From Orobanche coerulescens (Eukaryota > Streptophyta > Magnoliopsida > Lamiales > Orobanchaceae): a stretch of 64,000 bases of DNA. Numbering within the stretch: position 1 is the first letter of the stretch; each line of letters begins with the position of its first letter. The notes beneath the pieces are model-generated. The model made no database searches, was not told where the DNA came from, and saw only the letters and a list, made by a program, of their open reading frames with translations. Where the stretch lies: assembly GCA_033398695.1 (NCBI GenBank), contig CM065816.1, forward strand, positions 131,909,358 to 131,973,357, given 5' to 3'. Both the position numbers and the translations under genes were made by a program. Of the stretch, positions 33,536-45,958 are shown in pieces.

Positions 33536-35635
33536 CTATCTAAATCTAAATGACGGATAACCAAGATGATCCATCCGTATAATGGAGAGGAGAAACGGAG
33601 GAGCAGTATCGTAAGTACAAGTCTGAATGCTGAGGGACGACATGCCGAGCTGAGAAAGATAGTCGGCTGGCCTGTTGCCCTCCCGAAAAATATGAGTGAC
33701 TCTGAACTGAATATCTCTGAGAATGTGTCGGATACGCATAAGAGTGTGACGAACCTGCCAAGAGCCCCGATGGCCAGATGATAGCAGGGACACCACAGCA
33801 GCAGCATCAAGCTCAATCCAAACATGTCTCGATCTCTGGGAAGCTAGAATCAATCCAATCGCCAATGCCTGGACCTCTGCATCAAAACTCGAAGAGGCCT
33901 GAAAAGAGGAATGGAAATCAAGAAGGAGCTCTCCGTGATGATCTCTAATCAGACCTCCCCCACCCGCAATATGTGTGTCTTTATCGAACGAACCATCCGT
34001 GTTCAGCTTGATCCAAGGGGTCTCGGGTCGAAGCCAAACCACCGGGACGGGGCGACGAGTCTGAGAGGGGGAAAATGTAGCTCGCTGGAAGCGATCAGAC
34101 GGCGAGCAACCCGCCCAGAACTCAGAGGAAATAAGCCCCGCAGCAGCCAATAAAGCAACATGGCGCTCCACCTGCACAATAACATGATAGGAAACAAAAT
34201 TTACCGCCCTATGCTTTGCACTATTCCTTTCTGTCCAGATGAACCAAAGGATCAGACAAGGAATAATGAAATTCGCGTGCCTAAAGTGTGTGCCGTGTGC
34301 GAAAAAACTCAGGAGCTCAAAAATATTCTGAGTATGGGGTAGGGATAAATGTGTCCATGCGCCAAAATACTCCCACACGTCACGAGCCACATCACTCTCC
34401 AAGAAAAGGTGGGCAATGGTCTCGGTATTGTAGGTCTGGGTAAGGGTATGCGAGCAGCACAAACATCTAGAAGCCAATGAAACGCCCCTCCTCTGTAGGA
34501 TGTCATCATTCGGGATCCGTCGCATGAGAAGTCGCCAAATAAACACAGAAATGGTCGGTGTGAGTAAGGCTGTCCAGATGGCCCCGTAAATAAGATTAGA
34601 CTGACTCCTCACCCTGATGTGAGACCAAGCCAACGATAATGAGAACGCACCCGAAGAGGTAAGAGTCCAGCACATACTATCCGAATCCTCCTCGGCGATG
34701 GGAATCGTGGAGATCTCCTGGATGAACTGAGGGGTAAATCGTAGCTAGGGGTGGCAAAATATACCGAATTTATCGTACCGAAAAATTATCGAAATTGCCG
34801 AAAATTTCGGTATACCGAATTTTCGGTACGGTAACGGTATGAAATTTTTTTATTTTCGGTATTTCGGTATATACCGAGATACCAAAAAAATTCGGTATTT
34901 CAATATATATATCGGTATGTCGATATTTTCGGTATCTTTTTTTTTCGGTATTTCGGTATATATCGGTATATCAAGATTTTTTCGATATTTTGGTAATTCG
35001 GTATTTTGATAAGTTTGGTATATACCGATACCGAAATAAAATTCGATATACCGAAATTTCGATACGGTATCGGTATGGACCGAAAGTCATACCGAAATTT
35101 CGGTATACCGGATTTCGGTATACCGAAACTTTCGGTACGGTATCAGTATGAATTTTGTTGTATCGAATTTTTCAGTACGGTATACGGTATCGACAAAAAA
35201 ATTCAGTACGGTACGGTATACCACCCCTAATCCTAGCTCCTCTCCAACAATAGTCTCCAACCTACCCATGTCCCAAGATCCATCCACCCATAACTCATTA
35301 ATCCTAAGATGGGGTCTACCAGAAACCTGAAAATAAGAAGAAATTGGTCTATCCCCAATCCAAGTATCGTCCCAAAAGCTGACCTCCCCACAGCCACGAC
35401 CAAGAGTCCAGCGAATGAACTCGTGAGCCTCAATACCCATGCGGAGGAGACGGCGCCAAGGGTGGCTGGCACGAGCTTTAAGAGCAGTACGCATAGGCGT
35501 ATAAAGGCCAGGAAAGCAGTTTCTGCGGAGCATAAACTGCGCCCACAGAGACGTGCCCGCGCGAAGGTGCCACCAGAGCTTATAACTAAAAGCTCTCGCC
35601 AACGTAGAAAAAGCCGATCCCAAATGGGGACTCAT
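33536..35635 (-). pseudogene. LINE ORF2 C-terminus: RT end, zf-RVT and RNase H
   Basis: The upstream piece (35240-35635) reads AFSYKLWWHLRAGTSLWAQF and GRGCGEVSFWDDTWIGDRPI, the part after RT in plant LINEs. The main piece (33536-34675) has the zf-RVT domain (IWTALLTPTISVFIWRLLMR, RCLCCSHTLTQTYNTETIAH) and an RNase H of the RVT_3 type: KLNTDGSFDKDTHIAGGGGL (Asp), FDAEVQALAIGLILA (Glu) and WIELDAAAVVSLL (Asp), ending HIFREGNRPADYLSQLG. Apart from the MITE, the reading frame looks continuous for over 550 codons, so the copy is fairly young though truncated. Confidence 0.85.
34746..35229. mobile_element. hAT-type MITE rich in TTCGGTATACCGAA
   Basis: Ends TAGGGGTGGCAAA… and …CCACCCCTA. The 8-bp flanks ATCGTAGC (34738-34745) and ATCCTAGC (35230-35237) differ at one base, as expected for hAT. 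The interior is built from many copies of TTCGGTATACCGAA and fragments (CGGTAT, TTCGGTA), themselves palindromic. Removing it and one flank restores the LINE reading. Confidence 0.85.
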
Positions 35636-35640
35636 TGGTT

Positions 35641-38087
35641 GGTTTGGATGGATTGTTTAGAGATACCACTGAATATATATTGATTTAACAAATGGGATTG
35701 ATAAATAAATTCTTAGTGACTTTGATTGTTCATTGTATTATGTAGTTAAATTAAAGAATCATTTTTTATATTGTGGTATCAACTTTGGTGGTTTGATTTT
35801 ATTCCAAGATTACTTGATGACTATAATATTGATGGTTTTAATTTTTGAATGATTACATTTTCATTCTTTACTTCTATTCTATCTGTTACTGATCATATTA
35901 TTGTTTAATTGCATTCTTTACATGATGAAATGTAAGTGTTTGTTTTCGCGATGTCTATAACATGTTAATCAAGATGATGTTTTTTTAGCATAGGTTGTTT
36001 CTTTGTTAAGGTTAAATGGTGATGATTTGATTATTAAGTGATTTAGTTTAGTTTGTTTGTGTTCTTGATTCTTTAGTTTTTATAGAAAATAAAATGGTTA
36101 CATCTACGTAAACATTAACAAAATCTTCTCAACAATCAACAAAGTTCTCTCGCGGCAACCTTAGTTACAAATTGTTGTATATTCGGCAATTTATATAAAC
36201 ATTACGGGATTAATAATTAGATACAATGTTTGTGTATCACACGGGTTCTGAAAATGACAATAACAAAAAAAAAAAAGCTATAAGCTTCTCAAATGGCAAC
36301 AAACAACATCCGACGCAATCTTGGTAACCATCTGCACATATTCAACCATGTGCACCAATATTAAGTACAAAACACGTACATATAATGCATAACATTAACA
36401 TACTACACTATAACAACAACTTAAATTTAACATATATGACCAACGCTTTTACTCATCGTCCCGAACTTAACATTTTTGTATAACCAAACTAAAGTAAACC
36501 ATACCCAAAATTAATACCATAAATTAACCGAATATGGAACAGACCAAAACTATGTGCAATGCAAGATATTTAATACTATCACGACAAACTTTCAATCCAT
36601 CCATCAGTGTTTAAGACTATAAAATCTAGATATCATTCTGAGTGTTTCACTCAACCTCAATTAAAAGTGATGAAATAACGTCACCAACAATCTTCATCCC
36701 ATGATAACAAACACAAATTACAAACTTATTGGAAAACAAAAACTAATACATTACATATAACTGATTATATAAAATGTATATTACAAACATTGACGCAACC
36801 TTGATAAAAAGTATATAAACATCTGCACAAACATTACGTACAAAACACGTAGATATTCAACAAAAAATACAGCCGGTGCATCGCACGGATTCGTAAGGCC
36901 TCGCATCTATATAAAGATTGAGTCCTAATAATTAAATATTGAGTTTTAATGATTAATGCCATTAAAATTTAATCTCAATAATTAAATATTGAATCTTAAT
37001 TATTAATGTCATTAATACATCTTTATATATAAAGTCAATTGTTTTTAATGTCTTGAATTTTTAGTATCATGTTAAAAATACTTATCAACAATGCCAAAAT
37101 ATCAATGTCAAAATACATTTTAAAAATGGTTAAATTTCTTTTTTTCTAAGTTGTCAAATATAATACAACCTTTAATTATTTGGGTTATATTGAGGTAATT
37201 AAAAGATTAGTCAAAAGTTTTAGGGCCACAACCAACTTAATTTTTGTTTATTTTTTTACATTCGTAGATATTAAGAACTCTTTCTGGTTTTGTGGTTGGT
37301 TAATAATCTTCAGTTATGTTGAAAGTGTTTTTGGATGTTGTCGTTCATCGATTGTAAAGGTATTGCTATTAAACCAAATAAAAACTTAGGAGACGGCGTA
37401 CGTATTATTGAAAAGGAAATTGTACCACAATCTATTAGTAAACACCGATTTGGTGCGACTCGACCCAACCCAATCCAATCAATTAAAAAGTTATAATTAA
37501 CAGTTTGAACAATCCTTTTATCAATACTTTTAACCCTTTACGCTAAACATCAAATATCAAAAAAAAAATTATGCAATACGTGTGCAACGCACGGGTCTGA
37601 ATATCATTAGAAAGAACCTTCATGGCAATCAAACTATGAGAAGATATGAATTGAAGGATCATTAAAAATCACCATGGGATTGGATTATAATTCCATCGAG
37701 TTTCTGATCGAATAACTTTGTTGAATCATGTTCCAAATAGTTATACTATTCTGACTCGATAATCGTTAAGTTTGATCGAGGAAGGGATTTCTTTGATTAT
37801 TAGTTATTGATGATTGATGATGATAATTAGATGAAAGATGTCGAATGAAAGATTAATTGAATTATCATAATTTTACTAGATTGTGATTTGTGATAGTCTG
37901 ATCGCCGTATTTGTGGATCTTGACATTGAGGACTTTTTCGACGAACTTAAGGCTAGTTCGCTACATGCTTGGACTTTGAAAATTGGTTTTACATACTAAA
38001 ATTTTAATCATGTGTTCTATTTTTGAATTTTCGATTGTGATTCGTGATGATTGGAAAGTGACCGGGGAATGTCTAAGGGCCCCAACC
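35641..38087. other. AT-rich intergenic DNA with remnant repeats
   Basis: No supported gene. Imperfect direct repeats include CATCTGCACA…ACAAAACACGTA (about 36330-36390 and 36820-36860) and AATAATTAAATATTGA (about 36927-36990). GTGCATCGCACGGAT (36876) and GTGTGCAACGCACGGGTCTG (37578) look like Helitron 3' hairpins, but no full element can be drawn. Confidence 0.4.
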
Positions 38088-39477
38088 CACTACTAAAAAA
38101 AGAACTTTAGCCGACGACACTTAAAAAAAGGCCGACGACTTTTAAGTGTCGTCGGCTAAACTTTGGACTTTAGCCGACGACCCATACTGTCGTCGGTTAA
38201 AATGTTTTAACTGTCGACTTTTGTCCAGGTCGTCGGCTAAACTACAACGTAGTCGTCGGAAAAAAAATGGGGTTCAGCCGACGACATAGATATAGTCGTC
38301 GGCTAAACCTCTAAATATATATACAAAAAAAATGGGGTTTAGCCGACGACTTAGATCTAGTCGTCGGTTAAACCTCCAATTTAAAATTATATATCGTCCT
38401 CAATTCTCCTTGGTACCCGAAAAAAAAAAAAAAAATTGCGGTTTAGCCGACGACTTAGATCTAGTCGTCGGCTAAACCTCTAAATATATATATACCCTCT
38501 TCCTTTTCTTCTTTTTTCTTCCCCCACCCACCCGTCACCCGCCCGAAGACACCAGACCGCCCGTCACCAACCCACCAGAACACCGCCGCTCGACCGTCCG
38601 CCCGCCGCCCGCTGCTCGAACGTCCGCCCGCGGCCTGACCTCCGCACAGGTAACCCGTTTTCTTTGTGCATTTGTAGTGTAATAATTTTATCTGTAATTA
38701 GGTTGTTTTTCATGTAGTTTTTATTATTTTTTAGTTTATTAGGTTAGGTGTTATTTAGATTTTAGAATTTTGTGTTTTATTTAGTTTCATTTGTTTGATG
38801 AATTTATTGTATTTATTTGATGTATTGTTGGTGTATTGTGTTACTAATTGGTGTACTGTGTTGAATTGTATGTATTGTTAGTGTATTGTGTTATTAATTG
38901 GTGTATTGTGTTGAATTATTGTATTTTTGTTGATGTTGAATTGGTGTATTGTATATTTTTATTTCACCTCATAATTTCATCAGTCCGCAGCACGTCAGTT
39001 TGCCGTCCGCCGTTGTCCGCCGCCCAGCAGGTAGATTGTATTTTTTTGCCCGATTTTAGTCCGATTTTGTTGGTGTATTTTTGTCTCTAATTTATTAGTT
39101 GGTGTATTGTGTTGAATTGTATGTATTGTTGGCATGTTGTGTTATTAATTGGTGTATTATGTTGTGTTGACTATAAATTATTCCCAAAATCTGAATTAAT
39201 TTTTTTTTATATTAGGTTTTAACCGAAGACCTTTACAACAGTCGTCGGCTAAAGTATATTACTTTTTTTTCTTTTTTGAAAAAATTTTAGCCGACGACAT
39301 TTAACAAAGTCGTCGGCTAAACTTTAGCCGACGACTACCAAAAAAGTCGTTGGCTAAACCTTGGCCGACGAATATCGACCGACGGTTTTTTAGTCGACGA
39401 CTGATAGGATTAGCCGACGATATTTACCTTTAGCCGACGACTTTAAGTCGTCGGCTAAACCCCCGATTTTGGTAGTG
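38088..39477. mobile_element. Non-autonomous CACTA transposon
   Basis: Ends CACTACTAAAA and TTTTGGTAGTG (inverse CACTACCAAAA), flanked by 3-bp ACC (38085-38087, 39478-39480). Both subterminal regions (38100-38480, 39210-39470) are arrays of TTTAGCCGACGAC and its inverse GTCGTCGGCTAAA, often paired as hairpins around a TAGATCTA-like centre. The interior has a C-rich leader-like tract (38520-38650) ending CAG/GTAACC, a second at 38975-39030 ending CAG/GTAGAT, and T-rich filler. No transposase. Confidence 0.92.
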
Positions 39478-41146
39478 ACCATGTCCCAATCATCGAGCAG
39501 ATTATTGGCAGAAATTCGATATTGATTATTATCTGGGCACAAATCCGGGAAAGTTGTTAATTTAAAAGGGTGAGTGACGGTTGAGAACACAACCGCCCCA
39601 ACCCTCGAGATACTTTTGATCTCGAGGTTGTGATTGTAATAATTATTTGATGCGTATATATCTAGAATATGAATATAATTATATGTTGAGAGGTTTTCTC
39701 GTTGATTTGTATATGGTGGGTTATCATCGTTTGATCTTAGGTTGTCTATTACCCTACTTTTACGCTATGTTGCTTTTAACCCTTTCTGATATGATTCTAA
39801 CCTGATCCCTGGAGTCCCTACTCGGGGAACCCACCCAGTGCTCTTTCTGAGGTTGATTCGGTTTTTAAACAAACAACGAGGTGGTTCACTATGATTCTTG
39901 ATGGTCGATCTATTCATACTTACTCTTGCACATAGTGGGATTAGGGATGACAATTATCCCCATATCCGCGGGTCTGATTCGGTCAATGCGGAGAATACCC
40001 GCATTGACCGGGTTATGGAGCGGGTACGGGGAATACCCGCAATAAAGTGTGCCATGACGGGTCAAGGATGGATTTAGGTGCGCCACCCCCATATCTGCCC
40101 CGCATATCAAAACTACGTCGTACTATATATTGAAACCTCAAATAATAAACTTTGGGCCTGTAACTAAATTAAACACAATCAAATTAATTGAAGACCAAAA
40201 ACATGTTACATTAAATCCTACCCATTTTTCAAGTAAGGCTGCTTTTTACTAATACGAGGCATTCAGACCCGTGCGTTGTATATAGTTTGGATCTGATTGT
40301 TCCTCGCTTAATGTGCGGCACTAATCATATACTATGTAGGCCAAATCTATTAATTGTCCAACAACACAAACTTCACATATTAATACAATTTTCAGTAGTT
40401 AATTCATAACGTCAAAAATAATAAATTTAAAAAAGTAATTTTCTAAGTGCATGATCTACTAAAAAAAAAGATTTATTTATCTCTAGTTTTCATTGGGCTT
40501 CCTAATGTTATAGGCTTTTGGGTATATAATTAACCAACAATGTGTATATCTATTTTGTGCTTCTATGCATCTTTGGTGGTGCACTGTTGCTCCTAAGGTG
40601 AGCCCGATTACCAATTCAATTCAGTTAAAAGTACTACGGGTTAGTTTTGAAATACTTAAGAGACCCATATACTACTAGGTTGTTTCCACAAAACCTCCAT
40701 GGTCTATCCACCAACGACTTGCTTTAATCTTTCGGATCGCAAGGCTCATTATACCAAACCCTAAAAATGAGGATACTATGATTTCTCACACAAACAACCC
40801 TACGTAGTCACTCTCATCAATATCAAGCCATCCTTATCACTCCAAACAAATAATCACCTCCCTTATATCTTCCAACCATATCCCTCAAAAATAATCATTC
40901 ATTGCCATCCTTATTACTCTAATGTAATCTGGTGTTGAATTGAATATTACTGGAAAAAGTGAAGGCTAAATTGAATGACTCGAAAAAGGTTGGAGCTATC
41001 TTGGAGAAATTATATATCAGACTGGGGCTAAAATGAAGTGTCCAAAATTCTGGAGTTAAATTGAATAACTAAGAAATGGATTTGGGTCAAGTTGAAAGAC
41101 CTGGAAAGTCTGGGGTCTAAAATGAAAAGCCCTAAACATTCGTGGA
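39478..41146. other. Intergenic DNA with a possible hAT end
   Basis: At 39949 TAGGGATGACAATTATCCCC followed by repeated GCGGGTA/TACCCGC words looks like the end of a hAT-type element. A related G-rich stretch at 43075-43220 could be part of the other end, cut by the Tat element. GACCCGTGCGTTG (40268) is a Helitron-like word. 40960-41125 repeats GGGGTCTAAAATGAA-type phrases of about 36-45 bp. No gene. Confidence 0.35.
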
Positions 41147-41154
41147 TATATAAA
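41147..41154 (+). promoter_or_regulatory. TATA box of a possible host transcript
   Basis: TATATAAA preceded by AAGCCCTAAAC (telo-box-like) and followed by a C/T-rich leader at 41190-41340, the look of a plant housekeeping promoter. A possible intron runs from a GGGTAGGTATCC donor (about 41729) to TTTTGCAG (42790-42797), followed by a short exon that I do not recognise. Confidence 0.35.
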
Positions 41155-41159
41155 CCCTT

Positions 41160-43220
41160 CTTCCTAACCCCAGCAGCCAACAATCCCCTTCACTTCTCAC
41201 CTCTCTCATTACCGCCCCACTCCCCCTCTCGGTCCTCTCTCCCTAACCTTCTACCACCCGACCCCCTCTCCCGATTCCCTGAAACTATCATCTCTAAATT
41301 TCCTCTTAAATCGGTTCTCTCTCTCACTGACACCGATTGACTATCGTCTCCTCTTCTTCATGAAATACCGGTGAACAAACACACACGAACAAAATCGGAT
41401 ACATACATACTGACGAAGCGAATGAACGGTTGCTCCAGAGAAGGACGGCAAGGCCGACTACACGGGCCAAGTGTGCGTACGGGCCCAGAACAAATTCTCG
41501 GCTGCTGAAATCGGCTGAAAGGCTGCACAATCCATACTTTATACCTCCTAAACAAACATATATCACACTCCAAAACAAACACAAACACAACCCATTACTC
41601 CTCTTGCAGTCACCATCTAGATCTCAAAAACACATACATCAATTTTTCCTTATCATCACAACCGAACACAAAAAAAATCAAAATATTATATCTTTTGGTA
41701 TTGGATTCAAGATCCTTTAAAAGGGTCTCGGGTAGGTATCCTTTTAAATTTATTTTCAGTTTTTTTTTTTGCGTCTTTGAACGAAACAAAGATTGTATTT
41801 AACATAATTGTTACTCCCTCCGTCCACAATCAATGTTCCCTTTTGCTATTTTGGTATGTCCACAAAAAATATTCCCTTTCTATTTTTAAACACTACCCCC
41901 ACAATACAATTTACTAAAATATTCTTATAATTTTTATATATTTACACATTTTACCAGGCTGACCCACATATTAAATTATTTAACCAACTTAATTAACATT
42001 AAATTACTTTTAATATGGGACTCAAACTCCACTCACATCACACTCACCTAATATTTCTTAAAACCCGAACTCAAAAAGTTGGGGAACATTGATTGTGGAT
42101 GGAGGGAGTATAATACAATCTTTATTTCGGATATAAAAAATGAGTTAAACATTACACAGATATATGATGGGTTTAATATGTAAGATCTGAAAGATCTTTT
42201 GTCTTGATGAAATGAACCTGAGATCTTGTATAATCGAGTCGTGTTTGTGTTTTGATTAAGATCTATGATGGGTTTTTTTGGTGAGATCTTTGTTTTATTT
42301 TCGTGTATAGATCGGGTCTATTGTTGTGATGAGAGTTGGGGAGTGATTGTGAGTTCTGGTTTCACTATTTATAAGCTGCTTTTTGTGCCAAACTCTTTAT
42401 ATTCTTCTTTTGTTGTAATTGCTATAATCCTTCATATTTGTAACTGTCTGGAGGATAACTCCTCACTCTTTGAATGCCTGGAACTCTTGTACATATTTGT
42501 CTTCCTCATCACTAATTAAAAAGTCTTTTGATTTTCCTAAAACTGTAACAACAATTAATATTTCCCTTGTCCTTTAATCTGGTTAGTGTACGAATATTGC
42601 CTCATAATGTGGGTGCTTTTAAAGTATAGAAAAACTGGTTGTACAGTACATTTTTGTGCACAATTACCCTTGCACATTAAATTAAAGGACTGAATCTTTA
42701 AGTATATAAGATTCTCAACTTTATGCATGACGAGCTGAGTAGTATTTGTTAGAACTTTTAATTGATTGCACTTTTCTACTATGTTTCATTTTGCAGGCAG
42801 CATAGCAAAGAAAGAAGAAGTGGATGGATTGCCAAATGCCAAGAGGAACCTGTTTCCTAAGCTGAATCATTTGTTTTATTTTTGTGTTTAGTGTTCTCAA
42901 CAAATGTTAGGATTATGATTTATGATTGAACAAATACCGGATTTATGTTTAAGAAATTGTTAGATTTGTGTTTGATTGAACAAACTACTTGTGTGTTATT
43001 CTCTTCGGAATTGGGTTTCTATAATTTCGTATTATAAATTGAGTTTGTGTTCAAATAATGAGGATGTGGATACCCTTGAGTATTCAAAACCCGACGGGGA
43101 CGGGAATAGGTATGAAGTATGAACATATACAATCCGATGAAGATGAGGTGGTTATGGAGATAGAATTTGGAAATGAGGATGGAAATAGATATAGGTGCCT
43201 CCGCCCCAAATCCACCCTGA
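41160..43220 (+). other. Possible spliced transcript region, product not recognised
   Basis: C/T-rich leader, possible intron containing the Stowaway MITE, and a terminal exon near 42798-42890 (GSIAKKEEVDGLPNAKRNLF in one frame). No convincing start codon or family. It could be a non-coding RNA or a small gene whose coding part I cannot define. 43075-43220 is G-rich and repeat-like. Confidence 0.25.
41814..42108. mobile_element. Stowaway MITE (Tc1/mariner type)
   Basis: Terminal inverted repeats CTCCCTCCGTCCACAATCAA at the left and the inverse with one change at the right, about 27 bp in all, with TA on both sides (41812-41813, 42109-42110). 295 bp, AT-rich, no ORF. Confidence 0.95.
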
Positions 43221-43371
43221 TGTAACCGAGCTGATCGGTCACCAAGAACCGGGTTAATCTTAGGAGTTTAGCTAAGAAAACCCAAAATGTATGAAGTATT
43301 ATCTTTCTTTCTCTCTCTAATATATGTTATATTCTCATAATGTGTCCCCTTTTGAGAAACCCCCTCTCTCC

Positions 43372-43379
43372 CTTTTATA
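43372..43379 (-). promoter_or_regulatory. TATA box of the Tat LTR
   Basis: The minus strand reads CCTATAAAAGGGAGAGAG, a strong TATA box within the LTR. Confidence 0.6.
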
Positions 43380-44339
43380 GGAGGGGGGTGCCTTATTGTC
43401 TAAGATTTTCCCTGATTTCCAGAGAAAATCCCAGATATCCAGGGATTCAGGCTGCGATTTTCCATCCCTGGATTTCCGGGATTGCAAGGTATGGGCTCTC
43501 AATCCCTAGATCTCAGGGATTCTGTCAGGTGAGTCAGAATCTTCTTTCCCAAGAGTTCGACCTTCCTGAGCTCGGTGGTTTTAGGTCGGCTCATATTATA
43601 AAAGATTACTTAGGTCGAGTCATTCCTATTCAAATCCGTAGGTCGAGAGACCTTTGAGGTCGGCAACCTTTTATCAGATATCATAGGTCAGCGGGGCCTC
43701 CGAGGTCGGCGCCCTTCTAACAGATGTCACAGCTGTAATATCCGCAATTTTCGATTTTCGGTAAATTTCTTTTTTCAGCCGGAGTCCGTTTTGACGACTT
43801 GCTCATGACCGTTTCGTCATTCTGAGAATGATTAATTCTGCACTTTTTGACATCCGAGTTCGTTTCGGTGTTGTTTTGTTGAGTTCCGTGCTTTTTAGCG
43901 ACTTTTCCGCGCTTGAGTTCGATTCTTGCGAATCTCGTTCGAAACTGTTGTTTCGAGTTTCCCGTAAGTCCGTTTAACTTTGTTAGACGTGTTGTGAACT
44001 TCGGTTTGTTTATTCGATCACGTATCGTGATTTTCGGGCGTTTTGGGCCATTTTGTAATTTCTTAAAAGTTACGGGTATCCGTATCTGTAATTGTTGTCT
44101 CGACCCGTTTCTTGATCGCGTATGATTAATTATGGTATTATGTTTTCATTTCGGGTCGTTGATGTTGTCCGCGAACTTTTCGTCGTGTTCGTTCCGTACG
44201 TTTTCGGAAATCGGGTCGTCGAGCCACAGTGGTCTGCATCTTGTGGACGGTTCTGAGATCGCCGGACGATTGCGGGCACCGGCCGGACAGTGCGGCAGAA
44301 CCGGCGTAGAACACGCCACGGCCGGGCAAGGCGCTAACC

Positions 44340-44712
44340 GGCAGGTGTAGCGCACGCTATCGGCTGGCCTAACGCACGCTATCGGGTCTGGGCAGTGGGG
44401 TTCTGAGGTTCTGGACTCGGTCAGGATCGGCAGGTAGCGCACGCTACTGTCGGTCGTAGCGCACGCTAACCGGAAGGGGTAGCGCATGCTGTCGGACGAC
44501 TAGCGTACGTTACCAGGGCGAGCTGTTTAGTCCAGAGGCTACTGGATAGGTCGGCTAGCGCGCGCAGGCTTCCGGCCGTAGCGCGCACGCCAGCAGTGAG
44601 TCGGCCCAGTTTGGTCGGTGGTGCCGGGTCGTGCGGGCCCTGGCCGAGGGTACTCGGCCGATACCGGCCGATAGCGCACGCTAGTCCGGGAAGGCTAGCG
44701 CATGCTAGTTCC
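44340..44712. repeat. Array of TAGCGCACGCTA words in the LARD LTR
   Basis: About ten copies or variants (TAGCGCACGCTA, TAGCGCATGCT, TAGCGTACGTTA, TAGCGCGCGCA), plus one AGTCCAGAGGCTACTGGA inverted pair, ending about 10 bp before the TATA box. Same word and same sense as in the Tekay LTR. The second copy is at 49838-50222. Confidence 0.9.
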
Positions 44713-44719
44713 GGCCCAG

Positions 44720-44726
44720 TATAAAT
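44720..44726 (+). promoter_or_regulatory. TATA box of the LARD 5' LTR
   Basis: GCCCAGTATAAATGTGACAG, followed by a direct/inverted TGTGAC…GTCACA pair. The second LTR has the same at 50236-50242. Confidence 0.65.
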
Positions 44727-45826
44727 GTGACAGAGCAGTCACATTTTCATTCATGTTTCACTTCCTTCCTCTTCTATCCGCGGTTGGCGATTCGAGGGTG
44801 GCGAGGCCATGTTGTTTGACAACAAATCCACGAAGTTCTTTAGTTCATAACATCAATAAATCATCCTATATCATCCTTTGATCCAGCGAATCAAGGTAAT
44901 CTTTCTTAGAACCCTAATTTTGTGAAGTTGGGGGTTTTTGCATTTTTGTCCGATTCGTTCCGTGTTGTTGATTAATTCATGATGGGAATGATTAATCTTG
45001 GTAGTATTCTTGTGTTTAACATCATTTAATCCATTGTTCTTCGTCGAATCGAAGTATATTTCTTGATTTCCTTCGAATTGACTTTTTGGGGGATTTGTCC
45101 TCGATCTCATTTTTCATCCGTTTTCGATGGATCGATTATGGTTAAATGATGTTGTTAAACATATTCTATAGATTGTATACCTATATTTCAACTTGAAATT
45201 CCGTTTTCGTGATTTGACGGAACGAATCGTGTTCTTGGCCGTTTTGGGGGAAATCCTTGAACCTTCGTCATTTGTTCTTTGAATTCAGCGGCTTTGGGTC
45301 GTACATTGGAATTCATTTTCGTTGTTATTATTTTCGTTCGTAGTTCATTGTTGTGGATTGTCGTTTGGTGGAGACGGCGAGTTCGTAGTCGGTTCGTGGC
45401 AACCTACTTCGGCCGATTCTCCGCGTTGTGGTTATTCGAGGCAAGTACCTTGCCCATACTTTTCTTATTTTATGGATATGATGATCGGTGATCGTCTTGG
45501 TGTGTTTGTTTGGTTGATTGAAATGAAGTTTCAAAAGATTTCGGTTTGGCCTCGTTAAAGGCTTTCTTTCAAAATGCGTGTGTGTTTTGTGAATGGTGTG
45601 TTTTGGGAATTGATTATGATTTGATTATTTTGAACGTTGAAGGATTTGATGATGATACTCCTATTGTTTAAAGTTATGGAATCGTGTATTCCGTATTTAA
45701 TCTTGTTATTGTGTTTTGAAGAGTTTGATAATGGTGTCGAGTTAATGGCCATCTCTAGTGAGTATTCTCAATGAACTTATATTCTTAGCATATTAGTATT
45801 GCATGAGTAACGTGTGTGTGTATGCT

Positions 45827-45958
45827 CACTACGGGTTAGATCCGATGGGGTCTCGGTAGGGGTCCACAAGAGATGTGGATCGACGAGCTTGCTTTTAACC
45901 ACTACGGGTTAGATCCGACGGGGTCTCGGTAGGGGTCCACAGAGACGTGGATCGACGG
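45827..45958. repeat. 73-bp tandem duplication in the LARD LTR
   Basis: CACTACGGGTTAGATCCG…GTGGATCGACG begins at 45827 and again at 45900. It is conserved in the other LTR at 51343 and 51416. Confidence 0.85.

Larger units (their letters stand above)
33151..35640 (-). mobile_element. 5'-truncated LINE retrotransposon
   Basis: Minus-strand ORF2 C-terminus, then a 3' UTR and an A-rich tail (33151-33180 reads as T-runs on plus). The 5' edge at about 35640 falls inside the coding region, the usual LINE truncation. A 484-bp hAT-type MITE (34746-35229) sits inside. Target duplications of the LINE are not clear. Confidence 0.85.

Noticed and set aside
33141..35655. LINE target duplication ATTACCTTGGTTA
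   Set aside because: The phrase is duplicated on the left side only; the right flank has only a vague TTGGTT match.
41324..41590. 88-codon minus-strand frame with Cys and Val
   Set aside because: Complement of a C/T-rich leader; no domain.
39949..43220. A complete hAT element between the two G-rich ends
   Set aside because: The right terminus and the target duplication are not visible, and the two ends are not clear inverted repeats.
45279..45558. Frames repeated at 50795-51074
   Set aside because: LTR copies of the LARD; not supported as genes.
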